Assembly (NCBI RefSeq): GCF_026210795.1
Contig: NC_089448.1
Coordinates: 1,984,001 to 2,048,000, forward strand
Direction: 5' to 3'
Length of the DNA stretch: 64,000 nucleotides
From: Rhizophagus irregularis
Taxonomy: Eukaryota; Glomeromycota; Glomeromycetes; Glomerales; Glomeraceae
The notes beneath the pieces are model-generated. The model did no database searches, was not told the DNA's origin, and saw only the letters and a program-made list of their open reading frames with translations. Position numbers and translations under genes: made by a program. Below are positions 13,401 to 24,333 of this stretch, piece after piece. Numbering within the stretch: position 1 is the stretch's first letter; each line of letters starts with the position of its first letter.

Positions 13401-13635
13401 TTATATCAGATATAGATAATAAATATAATATATAATTTAATTTAATTTTAATCCCTTTTCCTTTAAATTTAAGATAAATTAATTGGTTAATGAGATCGCT
13501 TTATTCCCGAAAAGTAGCTGTGTGTGGTGGATACATAGTATATCGTGCCGACGTGTCGTTTATGCGATTTGGATCCAAAATTATGATAATTCTGACAAAT
13601 TTATTTAATGTAAAAGAATCATTCTTATAGAATAT
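10467..13635. other. Long A+T-rich intergenic, no gene recognised
   Basis: About 3.2 kb dominated by A+T runs. It includes poly-T/TTTTC tracts (11460-11940), an AT dinucleotide run near 11380 and low-complexity ATTA stretches. Short open frames (11730-11960, 12798-13016) are composition artefacts without recognisable domains. No RNA gene or element with terminal repeats was identified beyond the inverted pair listed separately. Confidence 0.6.
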
Positions 13636-13636
13636 A

Positions 13637-13666
13637 CTAGCCCGTAGGCCCGGGCGTTGCCCCGGG
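13637..13666 (-). terminator. Helitron 3' terminal hairpin and CTAG end
   Basis: Read on the minus strand, a G+C-rich stem CCCGGG(G) - CAACG - CCCGGG is followed by nine bases and CTAG, then a host T. A short G+C hairpin about 10 nt before CTRR is the standard Helitron 3' signature. It stands out sharply from the A+T-rich surroundings. Confidence 0.8.
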
Positions 13667-13898
13667 TTCGTCAACGTTGATGAAATTTTAAGGTTTGGTT
13701 TATAAAAAATAATTATAAAGTTAAATTAAATATTTTATTATAAATAAATCATAAGAATATTTTTTTAAATTCAAATAAATTTAGTATTATTTTCATATAG
13801 GTATAAAAATATTATTTGGAACTGTGAATTTTATTGTTTTTTTTTTATTATATAAAATTTAATATTATTTAATTCATCTAATTCTAATCATATTACTT

Positions 13899-14105
13899 TA
13901 ACTCTAACCTTGGTAACTACTTACCTTCCCTAGTTCTAACAAAAACTAATCCTAACCCTAATCTAATCCTAACCCTAACTACCATTCTAATTCTAATTTC
14001 AACTTAACCCTAACCCTAATCCCTAACCCTAATCCTAACCTAAACCTAACCCTAACCTAACCCTAACCCTAACCCTAACCTTAATCTTAACTCTAACTCT
14101 AAACT
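13899..14105 (-). repeat. Interstitial telomere-like (TTAGGG)n tract
   Basis: Plus-strand CCTAA/CCCTAA repeats, i.e. TTAGGG on the minus strand, run for about 200 bp. The core at about 13995-14085 has many exact CCCTAA units, and degenerate flanks drift to CTAATTCTAA. It lies inside the Helitron, between the helicase stop and the 3' hairpin. TTAGGG is the usual fungal telomere unit. Confidence 0.85.
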
Positions 14106-14185
14106 TAACTTCAAACTTAATTTTAATTCTAATTTTTACCATATTTGATATTATCTACTAATATAATTAGTAAAATTAATTTTTG

Positions 14186-14264
14186 TTAGTATAATTTATT
14201 ATGCAAAATATCATCTGAACTGCTTCGCAGTTCAGATAATATTTTGCATAATAAATTATACTAA
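14186..14264. repeat. Near-perfect palindrome with 38-bp arms
   Basis: The left arm (14186-14223) and right arm (14227-14264) are reverse complements with a single mismatch, separated by TTC. The tip reads GAACTGC-TTC-GCAGTTC and the outer part is A+T-rich (TTAGTATAATTTATTATGC). It sits in the Helitron 3' non-coding region. It could be an embedded small fold-back element or a structured RNA or DNA signal. Confidence 0.85.
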
Positions 14265-14417
14265 TGGTAATGCAAATAATATTTTATAAATTATATCAAA
14301 TATATACTTTTCATTTTATAAATAGAATTTTTATATATACCTGATCTATTAATATAAATAATTTTAGTAAAATTTTAATATTATTTTTATTATTTTTTAA
14401 TTAAATACATATTAATA

Positions 14418-16073
14418 TTAAAGAATTTCTCTATATATAATATTTTTTGTGTAAACTCCTGGTCTATCATCATTACAAATATTATTTACCAAGATTATAA
14501 TATTATCTTTTGATTGAACTCTTGATAAAGCTACATATAATTGGCCATGTGTAAATACAGGATTGCGTAAATCTAATCCTACATATGGAATGGTCTGTCC
14601 CTGAGCTTTATTAATTGTCATGGCAAAAGCTAAGCGAATTGGAAATTGGCGGCGAATTAATTGGTCAGCATCTGATGGTGCTATTCTGATTCAAGGAATA
14701 AAAACTCTTTTTCCAAGATGAGAACCAGTTATAATTTCAGCATCTATTACATGACGTTGAAATCCTCTAACTATAAGTCGAGTACCATTGCAAAGTCCTT
14801 CAATTGGACTAATATTTCTTAATAATATTATAGGTACTCCAATTTTAAGAACTAATCTATGAAGAGGAGTTCCATTTGGTGTTAAAGTATTTAAAAATTC
14901 TACAGAATAAAGATTTTCATAAACTGAATTTTCATCTTCAACTGAATCTGCAGATAGGAATTCTTGAGCATTTCCAGGAAAAATATTAATAATTTGTGAA
15001 TTAATATTATCAACATCTTCATTTCGTGTTGTAAGTATTGCTCTATCTTTAATATAATTAATGTAATTAATAGTATCCTGATAATTACTATCAAGATTAG
15101 GAAAAATTGTTGATATTAATAATTCAAGTATTCCATTATCAAGGATCATAGTATTATCTAATTTTATAATATCTTCACTAATATCATCATATTTTTGTTC
15201 TTCTCCCTGTCCAATTTTTAATAAATAATTAACAAATTCCTTTTGCTCCTCATTATCTTGTTGGTGAATTCTCATATTAATTGTTAAATGCATTATTTGA
15301 ACTATTCTCCATAATGATGAGGATTTTATACATGCATTTACAATATGAGAACATGTTCCTCGAATTACTACAGGTAAGATTTGTCTAAAATCTCCACCCA
15401 TTACAAAAATAATGCCTCCAAATGGTTTGTCAACTTCTGTTATATCCCTAAATGTTCTATCAACAGCTTCAAAAGTGAATTTATGTGCCATTGGTGCTTC
15501 ATCCCAAATGATCAATTTTGTCATTTTAATCAATTTGGCTAATTCAGATTGTTTACTTATATTTAATGTTGAATTTTCAAACAATTTGATAGGAATCTTG
15601 AATCTTGAATGTGCAGTTCTTCCACCATTCAGTAATAATGCAGCAATTCCTGATGAAGCAACAGCAATAGCTATATTAGATTCTGATCTTACTTTAGCTA
15701 AAATTATATTAAATAAAAAGGTTTTTCCATAACCTCCAGGTCCATCAACAAAAAATAATGTTTGATCTATTTCCTCATTATATGCTTTAATAATGGTATT
15801 ATAAATATTTTTTTGATCATCATTCAATTGATCTACATTTACTAAAAAGTTCTGTAATTCTATTGAATCATAATTTAATTCTTCCATTATCATATTAGAT
15901 TGTTGAAAATCTTCTATTAAAGAGTAATCAGGTCTTGTAATAGAAAAATCATACAATGTTTTACCATAAGGAATAAGATATTTTTCAATATCTATTAATG
16001 TTTTTGTAATTACAATTTTAAAATCATTATCTAGTATTTCTGAATTTTTCTTGTTGATGCATATAATCTTCAT
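14418..16073 (-). pseudogene. Helitron Pif1-like helicase part, disrupted
   Basis: The minus-strand frame 16073-14691 encodes a Pif1-like SF1 helicase: Walker A GPGGYGKT near residue 109, motif II IIWDEAPMAHK near 188, motif III GGDFRQILPVV near 229. The frame stops at TGA (14691). The same frame stays open beyond and holds the last motifs, TINKAQGQT (V) and YVALSRVQS (VI), to the stop at 14418. The stop therefore looks like a nonsense change, plausibly CGA to TGA. In intact Helitrons this helicase is fused to the upstream Rep part. Here a frameshift near 16075 and a TGA near 16155 break that fusion. Helicase activity in rolling-circle transposition is family knowledge. Confidence 0.85.
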
Positions 16074-16155
16074 TTAAATTATCAAAATGATTCTTTAATA
16101 AAGTAAAGGGATTTACTTCATGAAGATCACAAAATAACAGAATGGAGGCAAATAA

Positions 16156-19137
16156 TCATCTTAATTGGAATGGCATTTTAAATGTGGCAGCTTCTTCAAG
16201 ACATTTATCAAATTCATTATTCTCTTCATCTAATAATCCAAGGTATCGTACTGCTTCTTCAAAAGTATTATAAACAGTTCCATTTATAGTACGAATAGCT
16301 TCATAAGATGTTGCTCCATGAATTTGAGTTAATAAAAGCCTTAAATAATATCGTTCCTTATCTTGTATACTGCACATATATATTCTTGAGATTACTTTTT
16401 CACCACCTCTTTTTCTTGGTTGCCAATTTCCATTTTTCCATACAAAATGTTTTGGAAAATCAATATAGCGTAAATTTGTAATTGTCAAATCTTCTTGATT
16501 ATTTGCACAGGTTTCAAAATAACGGGTTAATTTTGTGTGTGAAGATTGTTCTAATATTGTTGTTATATCTTGATTTTCCTGAAAAATAACAGATTGTTGT
16601 TCAGATAAATGAACTGGAAGCCTTTCAACTTTATGTGATCTTTGTTGTAATTTAAAATTGAATATTCGCCAACATGCTTCAGCAGCAGAAACATATCTTG
16701 CATTAAGATATTTTGTAATTTCATTATATGAATGTTCAATAGATACTATTACACGATCATGACCTTTATAAACATATTTATAGAGATACTTTACTGATCG
16801 CATACTTGAACATATTTCCACATTAATATGACAATTATATTTTTGACATAGATATGGGTTATAGGGAACAATCCATCTATTATCAATAGTTGCTCTTGTT
16901 TTTATAATTTTACGTTCATCATTTCTTCGTCTATATACTATATATCCAAATTTATTTGTTGCTGTTGTTGAAACAAAATCTCTTGGATAATATTTACTGC
17001 ATTTTCCATTTTCCATGCAAGGTGAATTAGGATTTAACATTCCACAAGGACCATGAATCATGTTTCTGCTAACAGTTTCATATAATAATGGTTGTTGTTG
17101 TTTATCTGGAATTTCTGCACATACCAATTCATTAAAATCATCTGATATTCTTGGTTTATCTTCTGGTGCCAATATCATTAATATATGTGCATGTGGTAAA
17201 CCTCGTTTCTGAAATTCAATTACATGAACATGAGCAATAACTTTTCCTAATACACCTTTTATAAAAAGATCATGAGTGATTGATTTTAATTTCAACTTAA
17301 AAACTCTTGTAACTAAATCTGGCCTGTCACTTGCTTGTTGATTTGGTAAAAGTTCATTTGTAATTTCAGGCCAATTTGGGTTGCAAGTAACAGTTACAAA
17401 TAAATCAGGTTTGCCAAATTCTCTAACAATTGACATGAAATCTTGATACAATTGTTGCATGTATCTTTCAGAATTGGTAAATGATGATGATAAAATTATT
17501 TTTTTACCAATACTACTGTGAATGGCATCTTCATCTGAAGCAAAATCTCGTAAACCTGAATATATTTCTTGTCTGAGATCTTGTTGATGGTCTCTATACC
17601 ATCTTAAATTATTTGATTCCCATTTGGCATATTGATCTACCAAGTATTGTTGAAATAATCTTCCTGAAAGGTGTAAAATGCTTTTAGATCTATTTGAATC
17701 TCTAACTTGAATTCGATATACTACAAATTCTCTAATTGTAACTCGTTTTCGTTTAATTTCTGCTTGTTCATTTCCAATTTCTTGTTCATCATCAGATTTG
17801 GTTTCTTCCTCTTCTTCTTGCTCATCATTAAATTCATTGGATTCAATTTCTATTGCTCTGCCTTTACCTTTATTTCTTCTAGATATTTCAGGTTCAATTA
17901 AAAGATCTTCCATATCTTGAGTTGCTCCTGTATGCCTAATCATTGGTGTTTCATGTTCAAATTCAGATCCAGATGGCATTATTACATTACGTTTTAAAAT
18001 ACTATCATGCCATCCATATTCTCCATATGGAAATAATAGAGGATATTGTAAAGGATCATAAGCACCATGTAGTTCATTAATATGTTTTAACTTATCTTCA
18101 TAACATCTGATAACAATATCTCTTGGATCTGGTACTTGATTAAAATCATTAAAATCTTGAAGTATAACCGCAACTTCACTGGCTGTTGGTTTATTATATT
18201 GTCTCATATCCTTACCATGTGTTTTATGAATAATTAATCTCATATCATCAATATTATTTATCCTTTTAGCTTGTTCTCCTGCAGTTATAAAATTATGAAC
18301 AAATGGATTTTCAATGTCATATAACTCAGTTTGTAATGCACTCAACATGTCAGAATTCAAATATGGAAAAATTTCTTGTCTTCTTTTAAGTTGATTATCC
18401 ATATTTGAATTATAAAAATAAATTTGAGCAAATGCTGGTGGATAATTTTCTTTAGGCATTAATCCACCAATTCTATGATATAATGCACCTTGAATTCGGA
18501 AAGTATAAACACCTTCCTTGGCATTTGCTAGGTCTTCATCAATATTTGCTCCTAATGATGTAAATGCAAATATACTATTGTATGCTCTAATACTATCTAT
18601 ATAAGGTTTATCTGTATTTGGATCATTTGATGTAAGCAAATTATATAACATTGGTGGAGCTTCATGTAAAGGTGATAGAATAACCTGTCCATCTAAACAA
18701 CAAAATCCTTTTGTTTCATATTTCCATTTAAGTGCATAACATTTATCACAAATTTTGTTCATTCTTTCAAATCTATGTCTACCATTTATTATTTCATCAC
18801 CTTCCATCATATCTTCAATATAATTGTCTATATTATAACACCCAATTTTTAGAAATTGAGTTCTTAATAGTTCTTGTTGTGCAGCATACCTAATTTGATG
18901 TGCAAGTCTATCTTGTTCAAGAATATTTGTTCTTTGCTCATCTGTCATGGCAGTTCTTGATTTTTGTTTTCTTATTTTAGCATTTGTAGTTGTTGTGGAT
19001 TGAGAGGACTGTTGCCTTTGATTAAACCTTCTTATTGCTTGTTGTTTATTTTTTAACCTTTTTTTTCTGGCTTCATTTGATTCATTTTCAGGTTCAGGAA
19101 ATGCAAGTTCAATTTCTTGTAATGATTTATGTGTCAT
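16156..19137 (-). CDS. Helitron Rep-type replication initiator domain (N-terminal part)
   Basis: The 993-residue frame holds the Helitron helicase-like N-terminal domain (YLVDQYAKWE region near residue 495). The HUH motif GLPHAHIL is near 645, and the tyrosine motif KYLYKYVYKG with two Tyr and Lys is near 782. These are the nicking and joining residues of Rep/Helitron proteins. The N-terminus is basic and Gln/Arg-rich, with a CDKC pair that may be part of a zinc module; an acidic stretch lies near residues 430-455. The frame ends at TGA just after FQLR, but the same frame continues with expected Helitron sequence before a frameshift, so the stop is a lesion. The start at 19137 is the first Met of the long frame. 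Confidence 0.85.
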   Translation of the reverse strand: MTHKSLQEIELAFPEPENESNEARKKRLKNKQQAIRRFNQRQQSSQSTTTTNAKIRKQKSRTAMTDEQRTNILEQDRLAHQIRYAAQQELLRTQFLKIGCYNIDNYIEDMMEGDEIINGRHRFERMNKICDKCYALKWKYETKGFCCLDGQVILSPLHEAPPMLYNLLTSNDPNTDKPYIDSIRAYNSIFAFTSLGANIDEDLANAKEGVYTFRIQGALYHRIGGLMPKENYPPAFAQIYFYNSNMDNQLKRRQEIFPYLNSDMLSALQTELYDIENPFVHNFITAGEQAKRINNIDDMRLIIHKTHGKDMRQYNKPTASEVAVILQDFNDFNQVPDPRDIVIRCYEDKLKHINELHGAYDPLQYPLLFPYGEYGWHDSILKRNVIMPSGSEFEHETPMIRHTGATQDMEDLLIEPEISRRNKGKGRAIEIESNEFNDEQEEEEETKSDDEQEIGNEQAEIKRKRVTIREFVVYRIQVRDSNRSKSILHLSGRLFQQYLVDQYAKWESNNLRWYRDHQQDLRQEIYSGLRDFASDEDAIHSSIGKKIILSSSFTNSERYMQQLYQDFMSIVREFGKPDLFVTVTCNPNWPEITNELLPNQQASDRPDLVTRVFKLKLKSITHDLFIKGVLGKVIAHVHVIEFQKRGLPHAHILMILAPEDKPRISDDFNELVCAEIPDKQQQPLLYETVSRNMIHGPCGMLNPNSPCMENGKCSKYYPRDFVSTTATNKFGYIVYRRRNDERKIIKTRATIDNRWIVPYNPYLCQKYNCHINVEICSSMRSVKYLYKYVYKGHDRVIVSIEHSYNEITKYLNARYVSAAEACWRIFNFKLQQRSHKVERLPVHLSEQQSVIFQENQDITTILEQSSHTKLTRYFETCANNQEDLTITNLRYIDFPKHFVWKNGNWQPRKRGGEKVISRIYMCSIQDKERYYLRLLLTQIHGATSYEAIRTINGTVYNTFEEAVRYLGLLDEENNEFDKCLEEAATFKMPFQLR

Positions 19138-20198
19138 CTTAAAAGTTTTTTGATTTAATATTTAGAGAAAAAATTATGCAAAATAAAAGAATTTATATTA
19201 ACTTTTTAAATAAAATATATGACATCATATTTATTATTAAAAATCAAATAGCATTGTTAAAAAATTAAATATAGTAAATTTATTTATAGAATATTATTAA
19301 TTTATTTATTAAAAATTTAAATATTGTATTTTTAATTAATAGTATTGTAAAAAATCAAATGTATTTATTATAGAATATTATTAGAAATTTAAATATTATA
19401 TTTTTTTTTATACAGTATTGTTATAAATTATAATAAAATACAATAAAGTTTCAATCACCTTTATGACATCATATTTATTATTAAAAATCAAATAGCATTG
19501 TTAAGAATTAAATATAGTAAATTTATCTATAGAATATTATTAATTTATTTATTAAAAATTTAAATATTGTATTTTTATTTAATAGTATTATGAATATTAT
19601 TAGAAATTTAAATATTATATTTTTTTTTATACAGTATTGTTATAATAAAAAAATATATATAATACAGTAGAAATTAAATATAGTAGTATTAAATTTAAAT
19701 ATTATATAGCATTGTTAAAAAATCAAATGTATTTATTATAGTGATTTGATAGATAAAAAAAAATGTATTATTGTAAAGTATTATTATTAGAATTTATAAC
19801 ATTGTTAAAAGTTAAATATTGTTATTAAAAATATGATATGATTATTATATATAGTATGTTTCATAATTTCATTATAATTATTAAAGTCTATTTATAGCTA
19901 ATAAAAGTTAGTGTGTGATTTGCTTATGAATTTCCTTTTTTAAATATTTGTGTAAGCCACAATTTTATGTTTCGCGAGAAACAAAATTCCTTTTGCGTAA
20001 TGTCACGTGATAGACTTTGCGTAATTAAATAAATCTTTAATTCCGGCCGGAATTAATTGATCTGCAAAGAAATTTCCTTTTTGGGAATTTCGTGTAACTC
20101 AAAAGTTCATTTTTCGTGAGGAACAAAATTTCTTTTTTTGGAAACTTGTGTGACATCACGTGATATATTTGGTTCCATCGGTTGGCTGGTTTGGTTCG
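19138..20198. repeat. Helitron 5' region, duplicated A+T-rich block
   Basis: No gene. A block beginning ATGACATCATATTTATTATT occurs at about 19219 and again at about 19462. Each copy is followed by similar A+T-rich sequence (AAATAGCATTGTTAA, ATAGTAAATTTAT, TAGAATATTATTAATTT), so this is a direct duplication about 240 bp apart. The stretch from 19900 has TTCGTGTAA / CGCGAGAAACAAAATTCC-type short repeats. Confidence 0.5.
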
Positions 20199-20790
20199 GC
20201 TTGTTTATGCGCATTTACATACACTTTATCACGTGTACATGCCTCTACATGCACTAACACGAAAGTATACGTGTATGAATGCCCTTTAAGTTGGCTTGAT
20301 TCGCTTGATTGATCCTTCAAGCCGATATACTTTGCCATGATTTCTCTTGATAAGCCAATACGGGTTGGCTTGGGTTGGCTTGAAGTTCGGCTTGGCTTGG
20401 CTTGGCTTGATCGGCTTGGCTTGGCTTAAAGATCCGAACCCGTGATCTTGCGAAATATTTATTTATTTTATGTGTGATCTTGCGAAATATGTCAAGTAAA
20501 AAAAATATCCCTGGATTTCTTGTTTATGCGCATTTACATACACTTTATCACGTGTACATGTCTCTACATGCACTAACACGAAAGTAACGTGTATGAATGC
20601 CCTTTAAGTTGATAAAATGTGGCTTGATTCGCTTGATTGATCCTTCAAGCCGATATACTTTGCCATGATTTCGATTGATAAGCCAATACGGGTTGGCTTG
20701 GGTTGGCTTGAAGTTCGGCTTGGGTTGGCTTGGCTTGATCGGCTTGGCTTGGCTTAAAGATCCGAACCCGTGATCTTGCGAAATATGTCA
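20199..20790. repeat. Direct duplication, two units about 319 bp apart
   Basis: Unit 1 (about 20199-20466) and unit 2 (about 20519-20790) share GTTTATGCGCATTTACATAC, CACGTGTACATG, CACTAACACGAAAGTA, CTTCAAGCCGATATACTTTG, a run of GGCTTGGCTT repeats, and end at GATCCGAACCCGTGATCTTG. Identity is high apart from small indels, so the duplication is fairly recent. Both units end in a tRNA B-box-like motif (on the minus strand). Confidence 0.8.
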
Positions 20791-20814
20791 AAAAAATATA
20801 TGACAAAAAAATAT

Positions 20815-20940
20815 ATGGATTCGAACCCGTGTCTCGTGACCTCATCAAAAAAAATGTAAAAAAAAAATCATCCCCCGGATTCGAACCACTGTGTCTTGCC
20901 TTCAACATGAAAAATCAGTGATACAGGGGGATGCGACGCG
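20815..20940 (-). other. tRNA-like B-box sequences, possible SINE relic
   Basis: On the minus strand, CACGGGTTCGAATCC (complement of about 20819-20833) and GTGGTTCGAATCCGG (about 20877-20891) match the pol III B box GGTTCGANTCC. The second is bracketed by GCATCCCCC and GGGGGATGA, which could pair like an acceptor stem about 67 nt apart. The T stem is poor and no anticodon arm folds well. This is a tRNA-derived relic or SINE fragment rather than a working tRNA. Confidence 0.45.
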
Positions 20941-21415
20941 ATCTCCACACCTTCCCCGTGACCAATCACATGCCTTCAATTTATTAGTGACAGAGACTGC
21001 GCAAATATAATATAGGTTGATATATATATAGTGGTGATATACAAAATAATTTATCAAGCCACAATTTATATATAAACCTCTAGTGTGCGTTTTTACTGTA
21101 ATATAAAGATATCACTGACAAGTAATTTTTTACATTAAACTTAATATCAACCATGATATTTACTAATACAATTGAAATATTAATGATTTATTTATTATAA
21201 TTTAATGTGATCAAATTTATTAATAAAAAAAAATTTTAAATTTATTAAATTTATTACAATCCCAATCTTCAATCTTTCAGATATGAATAATTGATAAATT
21301 ATTACTATATTTCCATCAAATATCCCAAAACAATATTAAAGACTATCCTCAAGTTCAAAATAAAATTATATTTGATATTTTTTTCATATACAAAATATTT
21401 TCATTTAAATGTGTT

Positions 21416-23079
21416 TTAATTTCTTTCATCTATAATAAAAAAATAATTTAATTAAATCAAATAGACCAAAAAATCACATGCAAAAGAAATTACCTTTAGG
21501 ATTAATATCAAGTTTAGTAAAATCCATTTTTAAGGAATCTATAAATATAAGTTGTCAGAATTATAAAACTAATTTAAATTATTATCGAAAACTATATGTG
21601 ATTACCTGAATATTCTACTTTAAGTAAAACATTATTATCAGAATTTTTTGGTTCTGGAAGTTTTTTAAAATCTAAAAGTCTACTTGTATAAACTGCTTGA
21701 GGATGTGTCATATATGAGAGTATACTTGTATCAGATGATAATGGCAATTGAACCGGAAAAGATGACTTTTTATTAATGTCATCTGCCCCTTTAACTTGCC
21801 CATAAATTACAGAAGCTACTTTATTGTCCCTAATATCACGATATAATTTCACTATTAACTCACGTAATTCATTTGCATCAGGTCGTTTTAAAGGGTTTGC
21901 ATTCCAACATTGATTAATAATGTCAAAAATTAATTGAGGAATTTTATAATTAGACGTTGGCCTCAATCCCTTACAAATTTTCATTGCTAAGAATTCATCA
22001 TGAGCTATATCATGATAAGGAGGGAAACCTGTACAAATTTCATATGCAATAATTCCAAATCCATAAATATCGCTTTTTTGAGTATATTCTTTTCCTCTTA
22101 AAACTTCTGGAGCTACATAAGGTAATACTCCATATATTTTTTTATTACTATTTTGAGAGGATTTGACATTAGCAGGCTGACATAATCCCAAATCAGTAAT
22201 AGAAACATATTGAACATATTGATCAGAATAGCTTAATATATTCCCACAATGAAAATCATGATGAATTAATCCTTTATTATGAATATCTTTAAGACCAAAT
22301 GCAACACCTTGTAAATTATACAACTTATTCTCCCAATTCAGTGAAATGAAGTTGTTGTTTAAATATTGTCTTAAATTACTATCTTTTAAATCCATCACCA
22401 TCATAAAATCATTTGTTTTTGGATTTTTGGTAATACCAAAACAACGAACTATCCAACTAGTATTATATACTAAAATATTTGACTCAACCTTAAAAGAAAA
22501 TTATAGTTACTTTAACATTTATAAAGGCTAATTAAGATTTATAAGAAAATATCTTACTTCTTTTAAGAATTCTGCGGTAATGCCTTGCGAGTTATGTAAA
22601 CATTTTAAAGCAACTTTTGTTTCACCTACTCTCATAAATTGATTATTTTCATAACCACAATAACTAATACGACCATCTTTCCAAACTGCTTTAAAAGTAG
22701 TTCCAAATCCCCCTTTTGCCAAATATTCAACATTCTCGAACTTATCATATTCAATCCACTCTATGGGACTATACTTATTACTAGCTTTTAATTGTGCTTT
22801 TTGAATAAATTCATCAACGTCATTATTTCCACTTGTCCAATTTTTGAAATTTTGTTGAAAACAACAATAATTGCAAAATCTCCAAATTTTAATATAGTTA
22901 CATTCTTCGCATAAACCATTGCCTTTATAACGTTCTTTTAATTTTTCGTCTGTTATTAGTTTATCAATTAACGATTCTTGTTCTTCAGTCAAATCATAAA
23001 AAACAAAGTCTTTTATTTGTTCAATTACATCATCACTTAGTTTAATTTCATCCATTTTAATAAATAATTTTTTAAACAA
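21416..23079 (-). CDS. Protein kinase, TKL-like, with N-terminal Cys-pair module
   Basis: Four minus-strand exons: 23079-22558, 22488-21606, 21538-21494, 21429-21416. GT-AG junctions and phase close, giving 487 residues from the first Met; Met9 is an alternative start. Residues 57-72 hold two Cys pairs (CEEC, CNYC), then FQQNFKNWTSGN, a linker typical of the large Glomeromycotina kinase family. The kinase domain has a Gly-loop KGGFG (122-126), VALK lysine (159), HHDFHCGN catalytic loop (Asp about 252), DLG in place of DFG (about 273) and APE (about 299). All catalytic residues are present, although the HRD Arg is replaced by His. It probably phosphorylates Ser/Thr or Tyr; substrates are unknown. 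The two small last exons were placed from splice sites and the family-like C-terminal text, and are less certain. Confidence 0.85.
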
Positions 23080-23379
23080 AAAAAATATGTTATTAATTCG
23101 TATGTAAAAATTACTAAAATAATAAAAAAATGAAAAAAAAAGTGGTGAAACATTATTTTACGTTGCAATGATTTCAAGATCGGCAACAAAATTATCAAAA
23201 GAAGACTAGTTAAGATATACAGAGAAACACAATAATCTTAATCGGCAATTAAATTTATTCAATTTTAATAAATTACAATTTTTTTATTTAAATTCTCCAT
23301 AATAGGTAAGATTAAATAAGAAAATAATTTATAAAGAATTGTGAAAAAAAAAGTAAAAAAAAATTTAAACAAATTATTC

Positions 23380-23730
23380 TGATGAAGGCGTGAATTCTTT
23401 TTTGAACGTTTCATCTAAATTATAAAATCCAAAACACGTTATAACAATATCTGCTTCTTTTCCTTACATTTTTTCCGTTGTATCAATCATTTTTGTAATT
23501 TAATATTTGTATATCTTTTTGTGCTTGAATTGCATTTCGTTGTCAACGATAGAAATATAAATTTTTTTCCACAACTTCGGCATAATATTTAGCTGATCAA
23601 GGTTTGCCTATAAGATTAATAATTTTTAGTAAGTCTGCTTGTTCTATAAAATATCTGTATTTATTACACTATAATGTCGGTAAAAAAACGTTATATGTTA
23701 TATTTTTCTTAGAAATTAACGCCGAATCTT
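23380..23730 (-). pseudogene. Decayed coding fragment, unknown family
   Basis: Minus-strand pieces read like protein in shifting frames: YFIEQADLLKIINLIGKP, then SAKYYAEVVEKNLYFYR, then ADIVITCFGFYNLDETFKKE to a stop near 23383. Stops and frame changes lie between them, and no single frame spans the region. No family was recognised. It lies just upstream of the kinase gene and could be a remnant of a neighbour. Confidence 0.4.
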
Positions 23731-24333
23731 TATTTCCAATAAGGGATAGCAGTTTAGTAATAATCCAACTAATTCAAAATAATGGTATATTAATATTTAA
23801 ATCTCAGTCACTTTTGACGAAGAATATTTTCTGAATTTCAACAATCTCGTTCCCATGTTCTAAAAATTACAACAGCTTTTCTTTATCTTTCTCTTGACTG
23901 CACAAGCATTTTTTTACAATGAGGAGGTAAAGGAATTGAATTTTATTTAAATTTCAGAAGTACGTCAAATGAAAAATTTAATTTGTACCTTGTAATTGAT
24001 TTTTTTTTTCAAGTAAGCTCTAAAATTAAGGCCGATCAAAATTTTAAAAAGTTATGGGTACAGATGGTACAGATTTAGGTATACCATATTTCTTATCTCG
24101 TAGGTCATTGTCCGGAGCGTAGCGAAGGACTATTTATTGTACGGAACTAGATAAATTTGCAGTACCGGTTTAACCCATGTATTTTTCCTTCCTTCCACCT
24201 ACGTCACTATAATTTAGCCCCTGCTTATTTCCTTTTATGTTTGTATCACATTTTTTGTAACGCTTTATTTTTAGCAACACATTTTGTGTAACCATTTATA
24301 TATGTATGTAAACGTATTAAGCGACGGACCCTC
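23731..24333. other. Intergenic, no gene seen
   Basis: A+T-rich with poly-T tracts. The segment near 24100-24180 (GTCCGGAGCGTAGCGAAGGAC and flanks) is more G+C-rich and looks like part of a dispersed repeat, but no ends were found. Confidence 0.4.

Larger units (their letters stand above)
13637..21020 (-). mobile_element. Degenerate autonomous Helitron
   Basis: On the minus strand this region has the Helitron order: A+T-rich 5' region, Rep-type HUH replication domain, Pif1-like helicase, 3' hairpin and CTAG terminus before a host T (13636). The 3' end is well supported. The 5' end is only a candidate: a TC preceded by A at 21020, followed by CTATATTATA-type sequence often seen at Helitron starts. 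No target duplication is expected. The coding region carries two in-frame stops and a frameshift, so the copy is probably dead. Elements inside the 5' region (19.1-21.0 kb) could be separate insertions. Confidence 0.7.

Noticed and set aside
20645-20908. 87-residue minus-strand frame with Gln/Ala/Pro repeats
   Set aside because: Formed by the GGCTTGGCTT repeat of the duplicated unit.
20860-20935. Functional tRNA gene on the minus strand
   Set aside because: Only the B box and a possible acceptor stem are present. The T stem mispairs and no anticodon arm folds; length is about 67 nt.
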